Shown here piece by piece: positions 16,401-25,039 of a stretch of 64,000 nucleotides of DNA (positions within the stretch are counted from its first letter, which is position 1; each line of letters opens with the position of its first letter). The DNA is taken from the NCBI RefSeq assembly GCF_036242395.1, contig NZ_CP108458.1, positions 434,001 through 498,000 of the forward strand, given 5' to 3'. This stretch comes from Kitasatospora sp. NBC_01266. Lineage in GTDB: Bacteria; Actinomycetota; Actinomycetes; Streptomycetales; Streptomycetaceae. The position numbers and the translations under genes were made by a program. The notes beneath the pieces were generated by a model that did no database searches, had not been told where the DNA came from, and saw only the letters and a list, made by a program, of their open reading frames with translations.

Positions 16401-17313
16401 ATGACCTCCACCATCACCACCACCACCGCGACGGCGGGCAGCTGGCAGCTCGGCGACCTGACCGTGCGGCGGATCGGGTTCGGCGCGATGCGCCTGACCC
16501 AGCGCGGCGAGGCGTTCGCCGCCGACGCCGTGCCGAGCGATCGCGGGCAGGCGATCAGCGTGCTGCGCCGCGCGGTCGAACTCGGCGTCAACCACCTGGA
16601 CACGGCCGCGTTCTACTTCTCGCCGCTGCGCTCCGCCAACGAGCTGATCAACCGGGCGCTGGCCCCCTACCCGGACGACCTGGTGATCACCACCAAGGTC
16701 GGGGCCGAGCCGGGCCCCGTCGGGCGAGTTCCTGCCGCACGCCACCGCGGCGCAGCTGCGCGGCCAGGTGGAGGAGAACCTGCGCCAACTCGGCCGCGAC
16801 CACCTCGACGTGGTGAACCTGCGGATCCTGGGAGCCGATTCGATCGCCGAGCGGTTCGGCGCGCTGGCCGACCTGCGCGCGGCCGGGCTGATCCGCCACC
16901 TCGGGCTCTCCAACGTCCATCCGCACCAGCTCGCCGAGGCACGGGCGATCGCGCCGGTGGTCTGCGTGCAGAACCGGTACGGCCTCGGCATCCGCCCCGA
17001 TCACGACGAGTTCCTGCGCGCCTGCGGCCGGCAGGGCATCGCCTACGTGCCGTTCTACTCGATCGCCGGGACCGGCGGCCAGGCGGGCGCGAGCGGCGAG
17101 GAAAGTGCCGAGGTGCTCGCCGTCGCCCGGGCCCACGGCACGAGCGCGGCGCAGGTCCGGATCGCCTGGACGCTGCACCGCGGTCCGCATGTGCTGGCCA
17201 TCCCCGGCACCGGCAACCCCGAGCACCTGGCGGCCAACGTGGCCGCCGGCGCGCTGCGGCTCAGCGAGGACGAGCTGGCCGTCCTGGAGGCCGTTCATCG
17301 ATGCGCCGGTTGA
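16401..17313 (+). pseudogene. aldo/keto reductase, paralogue, interrupted by a +1 frameshift
   Basis: Close paralogue of the reductase at 13705. The first half (MTSTITTTTATAGSWQLGDL ... LVITTKVGAEPGP) and second half (GEFLPHATAAQLRGQVEEN ... LAIPGTGNPEHL) are in different frames. Removing one C from the CCCC run at 16715-16718 restores a continuous ~303-residue protein of family length with all motifs (DTAAFY, TTKV, NLRI). Either a recent inactivating mutation or a sequencing error. If functional it would be a second NADPH-dependent reductase. It is divergent from the ArsR-type regulator. Confidence 0.85.
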
Positions 17314-17435
17314 TCCCGTGTCAAGCGCCTCCGGGGCACCACTCTCGAACAGCAGTGCCTCTTTCGGGGGATATTCCGGCAACCGGGTCACCCGGCGTTC
17401 AACGGCCGGTTACCCTCGGCGGCGTGGAGCACAAG

Positions 17436-17876
17436 ATGAATCCCGCCGATGTGGCGCTGCAGGACCAGATCCGGGCGGCCAGCGCGGACGCGGCGGGCCT
17501 GGGGGTGGCGGAGGGCTGGGGAGCGCCGCGGAAGATCTCCGTCGAGCAGGCACCGCAGTGGTACCGGACGGCCTCGGCCACCATGCAGCAGGCGCTGGCC
17601 AGCGGCGAGCTGACGTACTGCGCGCATCTCGACGGCGGTCCGCAACCGGTGGCGCTGCTGGCCGAGGAGCCGAAGCGCTGGTACTGCCTGCCCTGCTTCC
17701 GGCGCGCGCAGGCCACCCGCCGGTGCCTGGGCTGCGGGGCGCCCTCGGGTGAACTCACGCCGCGCGGTAGGCACGAGGACGTGATCCAGGGGCCGGTGGT
17801 GACCTACTCGATGGTCCGCTGCCCGGCCTGCTACCAGCGCGGTCGCACGGTGCCGGCCACCTTCGGCCGGGGCTGA
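17436..17876 (+). CDS. hypothetical zinc-ribbon-like protein
   Basis: A 146-residue protein rich in Cys pairs in its second half: WYCLPCFRRAQ, RRCLGCGAPSG and VRCPACYQRG, that is three CxxC motifs, suggesting one or two structural zinc sites. The N-terminal half (MNPADVALQDQIRAASADAAG) is helical and charged. I do not recognise a named family. GTGGAG lies 7 nt before the ATG used here; a GTG four codons upstream is an alternative. It follows the frameshifted reductase with about 120 bp between and may be cotranscribed; function unknown. Confidence 0.7.
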   Translation: MNPADVALQDQIRAASADAAGLGVAEGWGAPRKISVEQAPQWYRTASATMQQALASGELTYCAHLDGGPQPVALLAEEPKRWYCLPCFRRAQATRRCLGCGAPSGELTPRGRHEDVIQGPVVTYSMVRCPACYQRGRTVPATFGRG

Positions 17877-17930
17877 CCGCGGCTCTCCGCGCCACGGCTC
17901 CGTCATCACCTGCTGGACCACGTCCTGCGA

Positions 17931-19064
17931 TCAGCCGCCGCCCGGCGGCCGGCGGGTCACCGCCAGCAGCGCCATGTCGTCGTCGCGCGGGCCGCCGGTC
18001 CACCACGCGACGTCCTCGGCCACGGCCTCCACCAGCTCCAGCGGCGACCCGTGCCACCCGAGGGTGGCCAGCCGCGGGGTGGGGTCGTAGAACTCCCCCG
18101 CGCTGTTCCTGGCCTCGGTCACCCCGTCGGTCACCAGCAGCAGCGTGTCCCCCGCCGCGAAGGGCCAGCTGTCGGCCACCGGGCGCGGGCCGCCGAGCGC
18201 GCCCATGCCCAGCGGCAGGCCGGGATCGCGGGCGTCCAGCCGGCTGACCAGTCCCCCGCCGCCCGGCAGCAGATAGGGCCCGGGGTGGCCGCAGTCGAGC
18301 AGCCGCAGCTCGTCGTGCTCGGGGTCGAACTCGCCGAGCAGCGCGGTGATGAAGCCCTCCATCCGCAGTTCCTCGCTGCCGTGCGCGACCTCGCGGATCA
18401 GGGTGTGCTCCACGGCGTCGGCGAGCGTGCACAGGTCGGGCTCCCGCTCGGCCGCCTCCCGGAAGGCTCCGAGCAGCACCGAGACGGCCCGCACCGCCTG
18501 CAGCCCCTTGCCCCGCACGTCCGCGATCATGACCCGGACGCCGAACGGGCTGTCCTGGACGGCATACGCGTCGCCACCGATCAGCGCCTCCGTCTGGGCC
18601 GAGCTGTAGTGGGTGCCCACGGCCAGCGGCCCGACCTCGGGCGGCGGGACGGGCAGCACGGCCTGCTGGGCCGTCCGGGCCACCGACCGCACCGTGCGCA
18701 ACCGGCGCCCGTGCCGGGCGACCACCTGGTTGACCCAGAGCCCGACGGCCACCGCGAAGAGCGTGTTCAGCAGTTCGAGGTAGCCGCTGTTGTTGCTGAC
18801 CGAGCCGTCGTGGGCGGTCAGCGCGAAGACCCCGAGGAAGATGGCGGCGCCGACGATCACGGTGCCCCGCAGCGAGAGCAGCGCGCCCGCCATCACGGCC
18901 GCCGCCGCCAGCATCGGGTCGCCCCAGTACTCGGTGGGTGCCTGGAAGTCCCAGATCAGCCCGCCGACGATCAGCGCCCACAGGGCGAGCCGGACGTGTC
19001 GGGGCACTCCTAAGGGCTTCGACGCCATGGCGACCATGCATCCCATCAGAGGGGCGGGGGCCAT
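17931..19064 (-). CDS. membrane PP2C/SpoIIE-type Ser/Thr protein phosphatase
   Basis: A 377-residue protein with about four transmembrane helices in residues 25-120 (VRLALWALIVGGLIW, MLAAAAVMAGALLSL, TVIVGAAIFLGVFAL, LLNTLFAVAVGLWVNQVV) and a cytoplasmic SpoIIE phosphatase domain: AQTEALIGGDAYAV, VMIADVRGKGLQAV, LDCGHPGPYLL, LLLVTDGVTEARN and RDDDMALLAV supply the metal-binding Asp residues. In streptomycetes such phosphatases act on anti-sigma-factor antagonists. There is no kinase or anti-anti-sigma partner next door, so the target is unknown. Confidence 0.9.
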   Translation of the reverse strand: MAPAPLMGCMVAMASKPLGVPRHVRLALWALIVGGLIWDFQAPTEYWGDPMLAAAAVMAGALLSLRGTVIVGAAIFLGVFALTAHDGSVSNNSGYLELLNTLFAVAVGLWVNQVVARHGRRLRTVRSVARTAQQAVLPVPPPEVGPLAVGTHYSSAQTEALIGGDAYAVQDSPFGVRVMIADVRGKGLQAVRAVSVLLGAFREAAEREPDLCTLADAVEHTLIREVAHGSEELRMEGFITALLGEFDPEHDELRLLDCGHPGPYLLPGGGGLVSRLDARDPGLPLGMGALGGPRPVADSWPFAAGDTLLLVTDGVTEARNSAGEFYDPTPRLATLGWHGSPLELVEAVAEDVAWWTGGPRDDDMALLAVTRRPPGGG

Positions 19065-19110
19065 ACCGATTTTATCCGCCCGGCGGCCAACCGGCCGGGG
19101 GACGGCCGAC

Positions 19111-19149
19111 CCGGGCCCGCCCCCGGAGCGTCTCCAGGGGCGGGCCCGG
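19111..19149 (-). terminator. terminator downstream of the EF-G paralogue
   Basis: A perfect 13-bp stem (CCGGGCCCGCCCC and its complement) with a 13-nt loop lies about 40 bp beyond the stop codon of the EF-G gene. There is no T-tract, as is usual for this genus. Confidence 0.7.
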
Positions 19150-19187
19150 CCGCGGGCGCCGACCGCACGGGCGGGCGCTACCGGGCG

Positions 19188-21296
19188 CTACCGGACGCGC
19201 AGGGCCTCGGCGAGCCCGCTCGGCACCGGGGCGTAGCCGGCGGGCCGGGTGGTGAAGGTGCCCCGGCCCTGGGTGCGCCCGCGCAGCCGGGTCGCGTAGC
19301 CGAACAGCTCGGCCAGCGGCACCGTCGCGGTGACCTGCGCCGTGCCGCCGCGCGCCGCCTGGCTCGAGACCCGGCCGCGACGGGCCGCCAGGTCGCCGAG
19401 CACCACGCCCACGGCGTCCTCCGGCACCGTGACCGTGACCTCGGCCATCGGCTCCAGCAGCGCCAGCTCAGCGGCCCGCAGCGCCGCCCGCAGCGCGAAC
19501 CGGCCCGCCGTGCGGAATGCCAACTCCGAGGAGTCCTTGCTGTGCGTCGCCCCGTCGGTCAGGGTGACCCGCAGCCCGGTCACCGGATAGCCCCCGAGCG
19601 GCCCTTCGAGCAGGGCGTCCCGGCAGCCGGCTTCCACCGCCCGCACGTACTCCTGCGGCACCCGGCCACCGACCACGGTGGAGCCGAACGCGAACTCCGC
19701 CGCACCGGCCGCCCCCTCGGCGGTCTCGCCCGGGTCGGCGGCCAGCGGTGCCACGTCGATGACGACGTGCGCGAACTGCCCGGCGCCGCCGTCCTGCTTG
19801 ACGTGCCGGTACACCAGACCGGTGACGCCGCGCACGACGGTCTCCCGGTAGGACACCTGCGGCCGGCCGACGCCCACCTCCACCCCGTGGGCGCGCCGGA
19901 GCTTCTCCACCGCGACCTCCAGGTGCAGCTCGCCCATCCCCGACAGCACCGTCTGCCCGGTCTCGGGGTCGGTGCGGACCACCAGCGAGGGGTCCTCCTC
20001 GACCAGCCGGGCCAGCGCCGAGGCCAGCCGCTCGGTGTCGCCGCTCCGGCGGGCCTCGACGGCCACCGAGACGACCGGATCGGCCACCGTCGGCGGCTCC
20101 AGCAGCAGCGGGGCCGACGGCGTGCAGAGGGTGGCACCGGCGCGGGCGGCCTTCGGTCCGACCACCGCGACGATGTCCCCGGCCACCGCCCGCTCCACCT
20201 CGAAGTGGCGGTCGGCCTGCACGCGCAGGATCCGCGCGATCCGCTCGGTTCGCCTCGCGCCCACGTCCTGCACCACCTCTCCCTTGCCCAGCGTTCCCGA
20301 GTACACCCGCAGGAAGGTCAGCCGACCGGTCGGCGCCGCCTGCACCTTGAAGACCAGCGCCGCGAACGGCTGCGCCGGATCGGCCGGCCGCTGCTGCTCG
20401 TCCGAACCCGCGGTGCCGCGCACCGGCGGCAGGTCGAGCGGCGAGGGCAGGTAGGCCACGGCGGCGTCCAGCAGCGGCTCGATCCCCCGGTTGCGGTACG
20501 CGGAGCCGCAGAGCACCACGACACCCGCGCCGGTGCGGGTCAGCTCGCGCAGCGCCGCGCTGAGCGTGGGCTCCGTGAGGGCCGAGGTGGCGCAGAACTC
20601 CTCCAGCGCCACCGGGTCCAGCTCCGCCACCGCCTCCTCCAGCAGGTGGCGCCGCCGGGCGGCCTCCTCGGCCAGGGCGTCCGGCACCGGGCCCTCGGTG
20701 ACGGTGCTCTTACCGTCGGCCCAGACCAGGGCGCGCATCCGGACCAGGTCGACCACTCCGGTGAAGCCTTCCTCCCGGCCGATCGGCAGCTGGACCACCA
20801 GCGGGACGGTGCCCAGCCGCTCCCGGATCGAGGCGACCGCGCTGTCCAGCTCCGCCCCGACCCGGTCCAGCTTGTTGACGAAGGCGATCCGCGGCACCCC
20901 GTGCCGGTCGGCCTGCCGCCACACCGACTCGCTCTGCGGCTCGACCCCGGCGACGGCGTCGAACACCGCGATCGCGCCGTCCAGCACGCGCAGCGAACGC
21001 TCGACCTCGTCGGCGAAGTCCACGTGGCCGGGGGTGTCGATCAGGTTGACCCGGTGACCGTCCCAGTCGCAGCTGACCGCCGCGGCGAAGATGGTGATCC
21101 CGCGTTCGCGCTCCTGCGGGTCGAAGTCGGTGACGGTCGTGCCGTCATGGACCTCACCGCGCTTGTGCGTGTTGCCGGCCAGGAACAGGATCCGCTCGGT
21201 GACGGTGGTCTTGCCCGCGTCGACGTGCGCGAGGATCCCCAGATTGCGCACGGTGGCAAGGGGGTTGAAGGTGTTCGGGGGCAGGTTGGTACGCAC
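19188..21296 (-). CDS. elongation factor G paralogue (translational GTPase)
   Basis: A 702-residue EF-G-like GTPase. G1 is AHVDAGKTT (23-31), G2 RGITI (65-69), G3 DTPGH (87-91), G4 NKLD (141-144), G5 GSAYRN. Domain IV keeps the functional tip [10 protein letters not shown] and domain V the pattern [13 protein letters not shown]. The HVDAGKTT form and isolation from rpsL/rpsG/tuf show this is not the housekeeping fusA but a paralogue, like the fusB type of streptomycetes. It may translocate ribosomes under special conditions or protect against an EF-G or ribosome inhibitor; both are inference. It is preceded by a 330-nt leader with its own small ORF and hairpins, suggesting induction by translational stress. 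Confidence 0.9.
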   Translation of the reverse strand: MRTNLPPNTFNPLATVRNLGILAHVDAGKTTVTERILFLAGNTHKRGEVHDGTTVTDFDPQERERGITIFAAAVSCDWDGHRVNLIDTPGHVDFADEVERSLRVLDGAIAVFDAVAGVEPQSESVWRQADRHGVPRIAFVNKLDRVGAELDSAVASIRERLGTVPLVVQLPIGREEGFTGVVDLVRMRALVWADGKSTVTEGPVPDALAEEAARRRHLLEEAVAELDPVALEEFCATSALTEPTLSAALRELTRTGAGVVVLCGSAYRNRGIEPLLDAAVAYLPSPLDLPPVRGTAGSDEQQRPADPAQPFAALVFKVQAAPTGRLTFLRVYSGTLGKGEVVQDVGARRTERIARILRVQADRHFEVERAVAGDIVAVVGPKAARAGATLCTPSAPLLLEPPTVADPVVSVAVEARRSGDTERLASALARLVEEDPSLVVRTDPETGQTVLSGMGELHLEVAVEKLRRAHGVEVGVGRPQVSYRETVVRGVTGLVYRHVKQDGGAGQFAHVVIDVAPLAADPGETAEGAAGAAEFAFGSTVVGGRVPQEYVRAVEAGCRDALLEGPLGGYPVTGLRVTLTDGATHSKDSSELAFRTAGRFALRAALRAAELALLEPMAEVTVTVPEDAVGVVLGDLAARRGRVSSQAARGGTAQVTATVPLAELFGYATRLRGRTQGRGTFTTRPAGYAPVPSGLAEALRVR

Positions 21297-21349
21297 GGCC
21301 GATGGCCTTTCCTGGTGTTCCGCATGAGGGCGGCGCGACTTCCCGGGCG

Positions 21350-21460
21350 CTGCGGCCTTCGGTCAGGCCGTCTCGCAGATCCCGACCCCGGCGCCAACCA
21401 GCGGGCAGGGGTCAGGACTTCGCCACGGGACTCCGGTGCCAACCGCGCAGCGGGCACCGG
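21350..21460 (-). promoter_or_regulatory. attenuator-like leader with three hairpins upstream of the EF-G paralogue
   Basis: Three stems lie in the transcribed leader: CCGGTGCC/GGCACCGG (21433-21460, inside the leader ORF), GACCCC/GGGGTC (21384-21413, containing the leader stop region), and CTGCG...CGCAG with inner GGCCT/AGGCC (21350-21378), the last nearest to the EF-G start. Two of them share the repeated element GGTTGGC(A/G)CCGG(A/G)GTC in the mRNA sense, so alternative pairing is possible. Confidence 0.6.
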
Positions 21461-21528
21461 AGGGGCGAGGACACCAGAATCACCTCGGAGAGCGAGGAGG
21501 GGACGACGACAGCGATGCGGTCACGCAT
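21412..21528 (-). CDS. leader peptide upstream of the EF-G paralogue
   Basis: A 38-codon ORF beginning MRDRIAVVVPSSLSEV and ending HRSPVAKS. Its ATG is preceded by GAGAGGGGGGA at ideal spacing, stronger than that of the downstream gene. It ends 115 bp before the EF-G start and overlaps two of the leader hairpins. It contains rare-in-short-peptide features for attenuation (three successive Val codons, two Ser pairs), but no obvious biosynthetic amino-acid run, so ribosome stalling by a drug or EF-G shortage is the likelier trigger. No homologue is known to me. Confidence 0.6.
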   Translation of the reverse strand: MRDRIAVVVPSSLSEVILVSSPLRCPLRGWHRSPVAKS

Positions 21529-21658
21529 GGCTGGTCCCCCCTCTCATCGCGGGCGCACCGCCGCTCGGTTGGGCGGTGCGCGATCTGGAGGCGAGTGTAG
21601 GCAGGCCCGCGCGGCCACCGAAAGCGAAATAGCGTCCGGGTCCTGACGGGCCGACGGC

Positions 21659-22855
21659 TCAGCCGCGGCGCGACAGCGCCTCGCAGAGCCGGTCGATCTC
21701 CTCCTCGGTGTTGTAGTAGTGCACGGAGGCGCGCACCAGCGAGGCGAGCCCGCGGGCCTCGAGGTCCCAGCGGGCGGAAGTCACCACCGAGACCGACACG
21801 TTGATCCGCTCCGCCTGCAGTTCCTCGGCGATCCGGTGGCTGTCCCGGCCGTCGACGGTGAAGGAGACGATGCCGCTGAGCCGGGTCCCGCGATCCCGCA
21901 CGAGCACCCCGGGCAGGGCGCGCAGGCGCTGCCGCAGGGTGTCGGCGAGCTGGGTGACGCGGGCCTCGATGGCGTCCAGGCCCAGGTCGAGGGCGTAGTC
22001 GACGGCGACCCCGAGGCCGATCTTCCCGGCGTAGGAGGTCTCCCAGCTCTCGAAGCGGCGGGCGTCCGCGCGCACCTGGTAGCTGTCGGCGCCGGTCCAG
22101 GTCGCGGCGTGCAGGTCGAGGAACGGCGGTTCCAGGTGCTCGCGGATGCGCGGTGAGCAGTAGAGGAACCCGGTGCCGCGCGGGCCGCGCAGGAACTTGC
22201 GGCCGGTCGCGGTGAGCAGGTCGCAGCCGATCTCGCCGACGTCGACCGGCAGTTGGCCGACCGACTGGCAGGCGTCGAGCAGGTAGGTGATGCCCGCCTC
22301 GCGGGCGACCTTGCCGATCTCGACCGCCGGGTTGACCAGGCCGCCCTGGGTGGGGACGTGGGTGACGGCGATCAGCTTGACCCGCTCGTCGATCAACTCC
22401 CGCAGGGCGTCGACGTCCAGCGCGCCGCTCTCGTCGTCGGGCACCACCTCGACCTGGACGCCGTGCCGGCGGGCGGTCTGCAGCAGGGCGATCGCGTTGC
22501 TGGCGTACTCGGCCCGCGCGGTCAGGATCCGGTCGCCCGGGGCCCAGGGCAGCGAGTAGAAGCCCATGTCCCAGGCCCGGGTGGCGTTCTCCACCACCGC
22601 GATGTCCTCCCGGGCGGCGCCCACCAGCCGGGCCAGCGCGTCATAGGTGTGCTCCAGGCGATCGGCCCGCTCGGCGGCGGCCTCGTAGCCGCCGATCTCC
22701 TCCTCCAGTCGCAGGTGCTCCACCACCGCGTCCACCACCGGGCGGGGCGACAGGGCGGCCCCGGCATTGTTCAGGTGCGTGACCCGCTCGCAGCCCGCCG
22801 TGTCCCGGCGCACCCGCTCGACATCGATTCCCGTCATCCCCGCCATCCCCACCAC
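21659..22855 (-). CDS. class V aminotransferase-fold PLP-dependent enzyme
   Basis: A 398-residue PLP enzyme of the class V group (cysteine desulfurase / isopenicillin N epimerase-like). It has HLNNAGAALSP near residue 27, VENATRAW, AEYASNAIALLQ, VTHVPTQGGLVNPAVEIG, DACQSVGQLPVD with the cofactor Asp, and the Schiff-base Lys220 in TATGRKFLRGPRGTGFLY. There is no clear mobile-loop desulfurase Cys, which argues for a lyase, epimerase or aminotransferase. Substrate is unknown. The start is uncertain; MTGIDVERV six codons in is plausible. Confidence 0.87.
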   Translation of the reverse strand: MVGMAGMTGIDVERVRRDTAGCERVTHLNNAGAALSPRPVVDAVVEHLRLEEEIGGYEAAAERADRLEHTYDALARLVGAAREDIAVVENATRAWDMGFYSLPWAPGDRILTARAEYASNAIALLQTARRHGVQVEVVPDDESGALDVDALRELIDERVKLIAVTHVPTQGGLVNPAVEIGKVAREAGITYLLDACQSVGQLPVDVGEIGCDLLTATGRKFLRGPRGTGFLYCSPRIREHLEPPFLDLHAATWTGADSYQVRADARRFESWETSYAGKIGLGVAVDYALDLGLDAIEARVTQLADTLRQRLRALPGVLVRDRGTRLSGIVSFTVDGRDSHRIAEELQAERINVSVSVVTSARWDLEARGLASLVRASVHYYNTEEEIDRLCEALSRRG

Positions 22856-22950
22856 TGCCCTCGGTCATCTTCGCGGTCCATGCGCTCTGATCTACCCCAG
22901 AACGCTCGGTCCCGCACCGATGTCCCCGACGGCCGCCGGCACTACCGGCA

Positions 22951-23220
22951 CTACCGGCCGACTTTGCGCCGCCCCCAGGCCGGGCTGACCACGGCGACCA
23001 GCAGCACCGCGAAACCGATCTGCAGGATGTGGCGGATCCAGTCGATCCCCGAGGTGTGCCGCACCCCGATCCAGCCGGCCACCGCGTTGCCGAGCAGTGC
23101 GCCGAGCGCGCCGAGCACGACGGTGAGCCAGAGCGGAATCGCCTGCGGGCCGCGCAGGATCAGCCGGGCCAGGCCGCCGAGCACGAGGCCGATGATGAGG
23201 ATCCAGATGATCTGGAACAC
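22951..23220 (-). CDS. GlsB/YeaQ/YmgE-like small membrane protein
   Basis: An 89-residue integral membrane protein with three hydrophobic helices: IIWILIIGLVLGGLARLIL, IPLWLTVVLGALGALLGNAVAGWIG and a C-terminal ILQIGFAVLLVAVVSP. The Gly-rich pattern GLxxGxLARLIL and GxLGALLGN is that of the transglycosylase-associated/YeaQ family, implicated in stress responses but mechanistically obscure. The GTG is preceded by GGGAGGC at good spacing; the frame upstream of it is open but lacks a ribosome site. It stands alone. Confidence 0.8.
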   Translation of the reverse strand: MFQIIWILIIGLVLGGLARLILRGPQAIPLWLTVVLGALGALLGNAVAGWIGVRHTSGIDWIRHILQIGFAVLLVAVVSPAWGRRKVGR

Positions 23221-23314
23221 GACGCCTCCCGAGTTGCCAACGGAGATGGACACTGCTTCGAGGCTATGGCGCGCCCGGCGGCCCGGCATCCGGGCCACCG
23301 ACCGGCACCCCCTG

Positions 23315-23406
23315 CGCACTAGTGCGGCCAGCTGGACGGCGAGCCGCGTCCAAGGCGGCGAACGGGCGATCGAGCAGCCGCCGTCCGCCACTTGCGCACT
23401 AGTACG
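23315..23406. repeat. paired CGCACTAGT(G/A)CG palindromes
   Basis: CGCACTAGTGCG at 23315-23326 is a perfect 12-bp palindrome; CGCACTAGTACG at 23395-23406 repeats it with one change, exactly 80 bp away and preceded in both cases by TG. They lie between the YeaQ-like gene and the second FAD monooxygenase, a good position for cooperative operators. Confidence 0.55.
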
Positions 23407-23464
23407 CCCAACCACTCAAGGCGCCAACCCCTAAGAAATTCGTGTTGCTTGTCAGCCGTGATGC

Positions 23465-23476
23465 GTACGGTGTACT
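23465..23476. promoter_or_regulatory. GTACGGTGTACT half-site before FAD monooxygenase
   Basis: GTAC-GGT-GTAC lies 10 bp upstream of the start codon and resembles the right arm (GTACGGCGTATT) of the operator in front of the monooxygenase at 6799-7908. Only one arm is seen, so this is tentative. Confidence 0.35.
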
Positions 23477-23485
23477 CTCGCAGCC

Positions 23486-24694
23486 ATGGAGAACACCGAC
23501 ATCCTCATCTCCGGCGCCAGCATCGCCGGCCCCGCCCTGGCGTACTGGCTACGCAAGGCCGGACACAACGTCACCGTGGTCGAGCGCGCCCCGGCGCCCC
23601 GGCCGGGCGGCCAGACGGTGGACCTGCGCGGCGCCGCCCGGGAGGTGATCGCCCGGATGGGGCTGATGGACCAGGCGCGGGCCATCACGGTCCAGCAGCG
23701 CGGCCTGGCCCTGGTCGACGCCACCGGGCGACTCACCGCGCGGATGACGGAGGACAGCTTCGGCGGCGAGGGGATCATCTCCGAGATCGAGATCCTCCGC
23801 GGCGACCTTGGCCAGCTGCTGTACGAGGCCACCCTGCCGAGGGTCGAGTACCTCTTCGACGACACCATCACCGGCCTGGTCCAGGACGAGGACGGCGTCA
23901 GCGTCACCTTCGAGAAGGCCGCCGCCCGGCGGTTCGGCCTGGTCGTCGGCGCGGACGGGCTGCACTCGACGGTCCGCACGCTGGCCTTCGGGCCGGCCGA
24001 CGACCACGTCCGCCCGCTGGGCTTCTACAACGCCTGGTTCACCGCCGAGTCGGACCTGGACCTGGACGGCTGGTTCCAGATGTTCAACGCACCGGGTGGC
24101 CTGGTCGCCTCCGCCCGGCCCGGCCGCCTGCCGGGCGAGATCAAGGCGAGCCTCGGCTTCCGGTCGGCGGCGCTCGCCTACGACCGCCGCGACACCGCCG
24201 CGCAGCGGGAGCTGGTGGCGCAGCGCTTCGCCGGCGTCGGCTGGGAGGTGCCGCGACTGCTGGCCGGGATGCGGACCGCCACCGACTTCTCCTTCGACTC
24301 GGTGGGCCAGGTGCACCTGGCCAGCTGGTCGCACGGCCGGGTGGTCCTGCTCGGCGACGCCGGCTGGTGTCCGACCCCGATCACCGGACTGGGCACCAGC
24401 CTGGCCCTGGTCGGTGCCTACATCCTGGCCGGCGAACTCGGCAAGGCCGCCGGGAACCACCGCACCGCCTTCCGCGCGTACGAGCAGCTGATGCGCCCGT
24501 ACGTCACCCAGGCGCAGCAGCTCCCGCCGGGCGGCGTCAACAGCTACGCGCCCACCGGTGCGCTGGCCATCCGGCTGCGCGCCATGTCGATGCGCTCGAT
24601 GAGCCGCTGGCCGATGAGCAAGCTGCTCGCCGCGCAGGCCGAGAAGGCGGGGGACATCAAGCTGCCGACCTACGGGCAGTCGGCGGCGCGGTAG
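23486..24694 (+). CDS. FAD-dependent monooxygenase, second copy in window
   Basis: A 402-residue class A flavoprotein related to the one at 6799-7908. ILISGASIAGPALAYWLR is the dinucleotide-binding start, GQTVDLRGAA follows, LVVGADGLHSTVRTLAFGP is the DG motif, and GRVVLLGDAGWCPTPITGLGTSLALVGAY is the GD motif. It is predicted to use NAD(P)H and O2 on an unknown aromatic or drug-like substrate. No regulator gene is adjacent, but the upstream region holds paired palindromes and an operator-like half-site. A long hairpin follows the gene. Confidence 0.9.
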   Translation: MENTDILISGASIAGPALAYWLRKAGHNVTVVERAPAPRPGGQTVDLRGAAREVIARMGLMDQARAITVQQRGLALVDATGRLTARMTEDSFGGEGIISEIEILRGDLGQLLYEATLPRVEYLFDDTITGLVQDEDGVSVTFEKAAARRFGLVVGADGLHSTVRTLAFGPADDHVRPLGFYNAWFTAESDLDLDGWFQMFNAPGGLVASARPGRLPGEIKASLGFRSAALAYDRRDTAAQRELVAQRFAGVGWEVPRLLAGMRTATDFSFDSVGQVHLASWSHGRVVLLGDAGWCPTPITGLGTSLALVGAYILAGELGKAAGNHRTAFRAYEQLMRPYVTQAQQLPPGGVNSYAPTGALAIRLRAMSMRSMSRWPMSKLLAAQAEKAGDIKLPTYGQSAAR

Positions 24695-24763
24695 TTCGGC
24701 ACGCCGATCGGCGACCAGGGGTTCGCACGACGATCGGCGTTGGGGGCTCGACCGGGGTGCTTG

Positions 24764-24819
24764 ACCGGCAACCAGCGGCGCGGCAGGTCGACGCAATCCT
24801 GCCGCGCGCGGTTGCCGGT
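24764..24819 (+). terminator. long stem-loop after FAD monooxygenase
   Basis: ACCGGCAACC followed by a GCG-rich segment and GGCAGG pairs with its complement across a 10-nt loop, giving a near-perfect stem of about 22 bp. No T-run follows. The 345-bp gap that holds it has no gene; the remainder probably carries the promoter of the S53 peptidase. Confidence 0.7.
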
Positions 24820-25039
24820 GCAGGTCCGGGACTTGATCGACAGCCAGGTGCGAGGATTCTGTGTGTTTCCTGGGAGGGGCATTGTTGTCATGGTCACGCG
24901 CCCCTACTCTCTTGCCCAGCCGCACAGTTGACCGGTCCCGACGACGGCACACCGTCAGCGACCGTGCGCGGCCGGCCAGAGGGCACCCCACGCCCGGACG
25001 GCCCTCCCCCACTGGTGCACCTCACAGAGGAGCAGGGTT

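Noticed and set aside
17327..17435. Continuation of the reductase frame into the zinc-ribbon gene as one 503-residue fusion protein
   Set aside because: After the frameshift the reading frame is Arg/Gly/Ala-rich nonsense until the zinc-ribbon gene begins; the real reductase half is in another frame.
19542..21632. 696-codon plus-strand frame opposite the EF-G paralogue
   Set aside because: Sequence composition is that of an antisense shadow (His/Arg/Gly/Val rich, no fold signature); the minus-strand gene has all G motifs.
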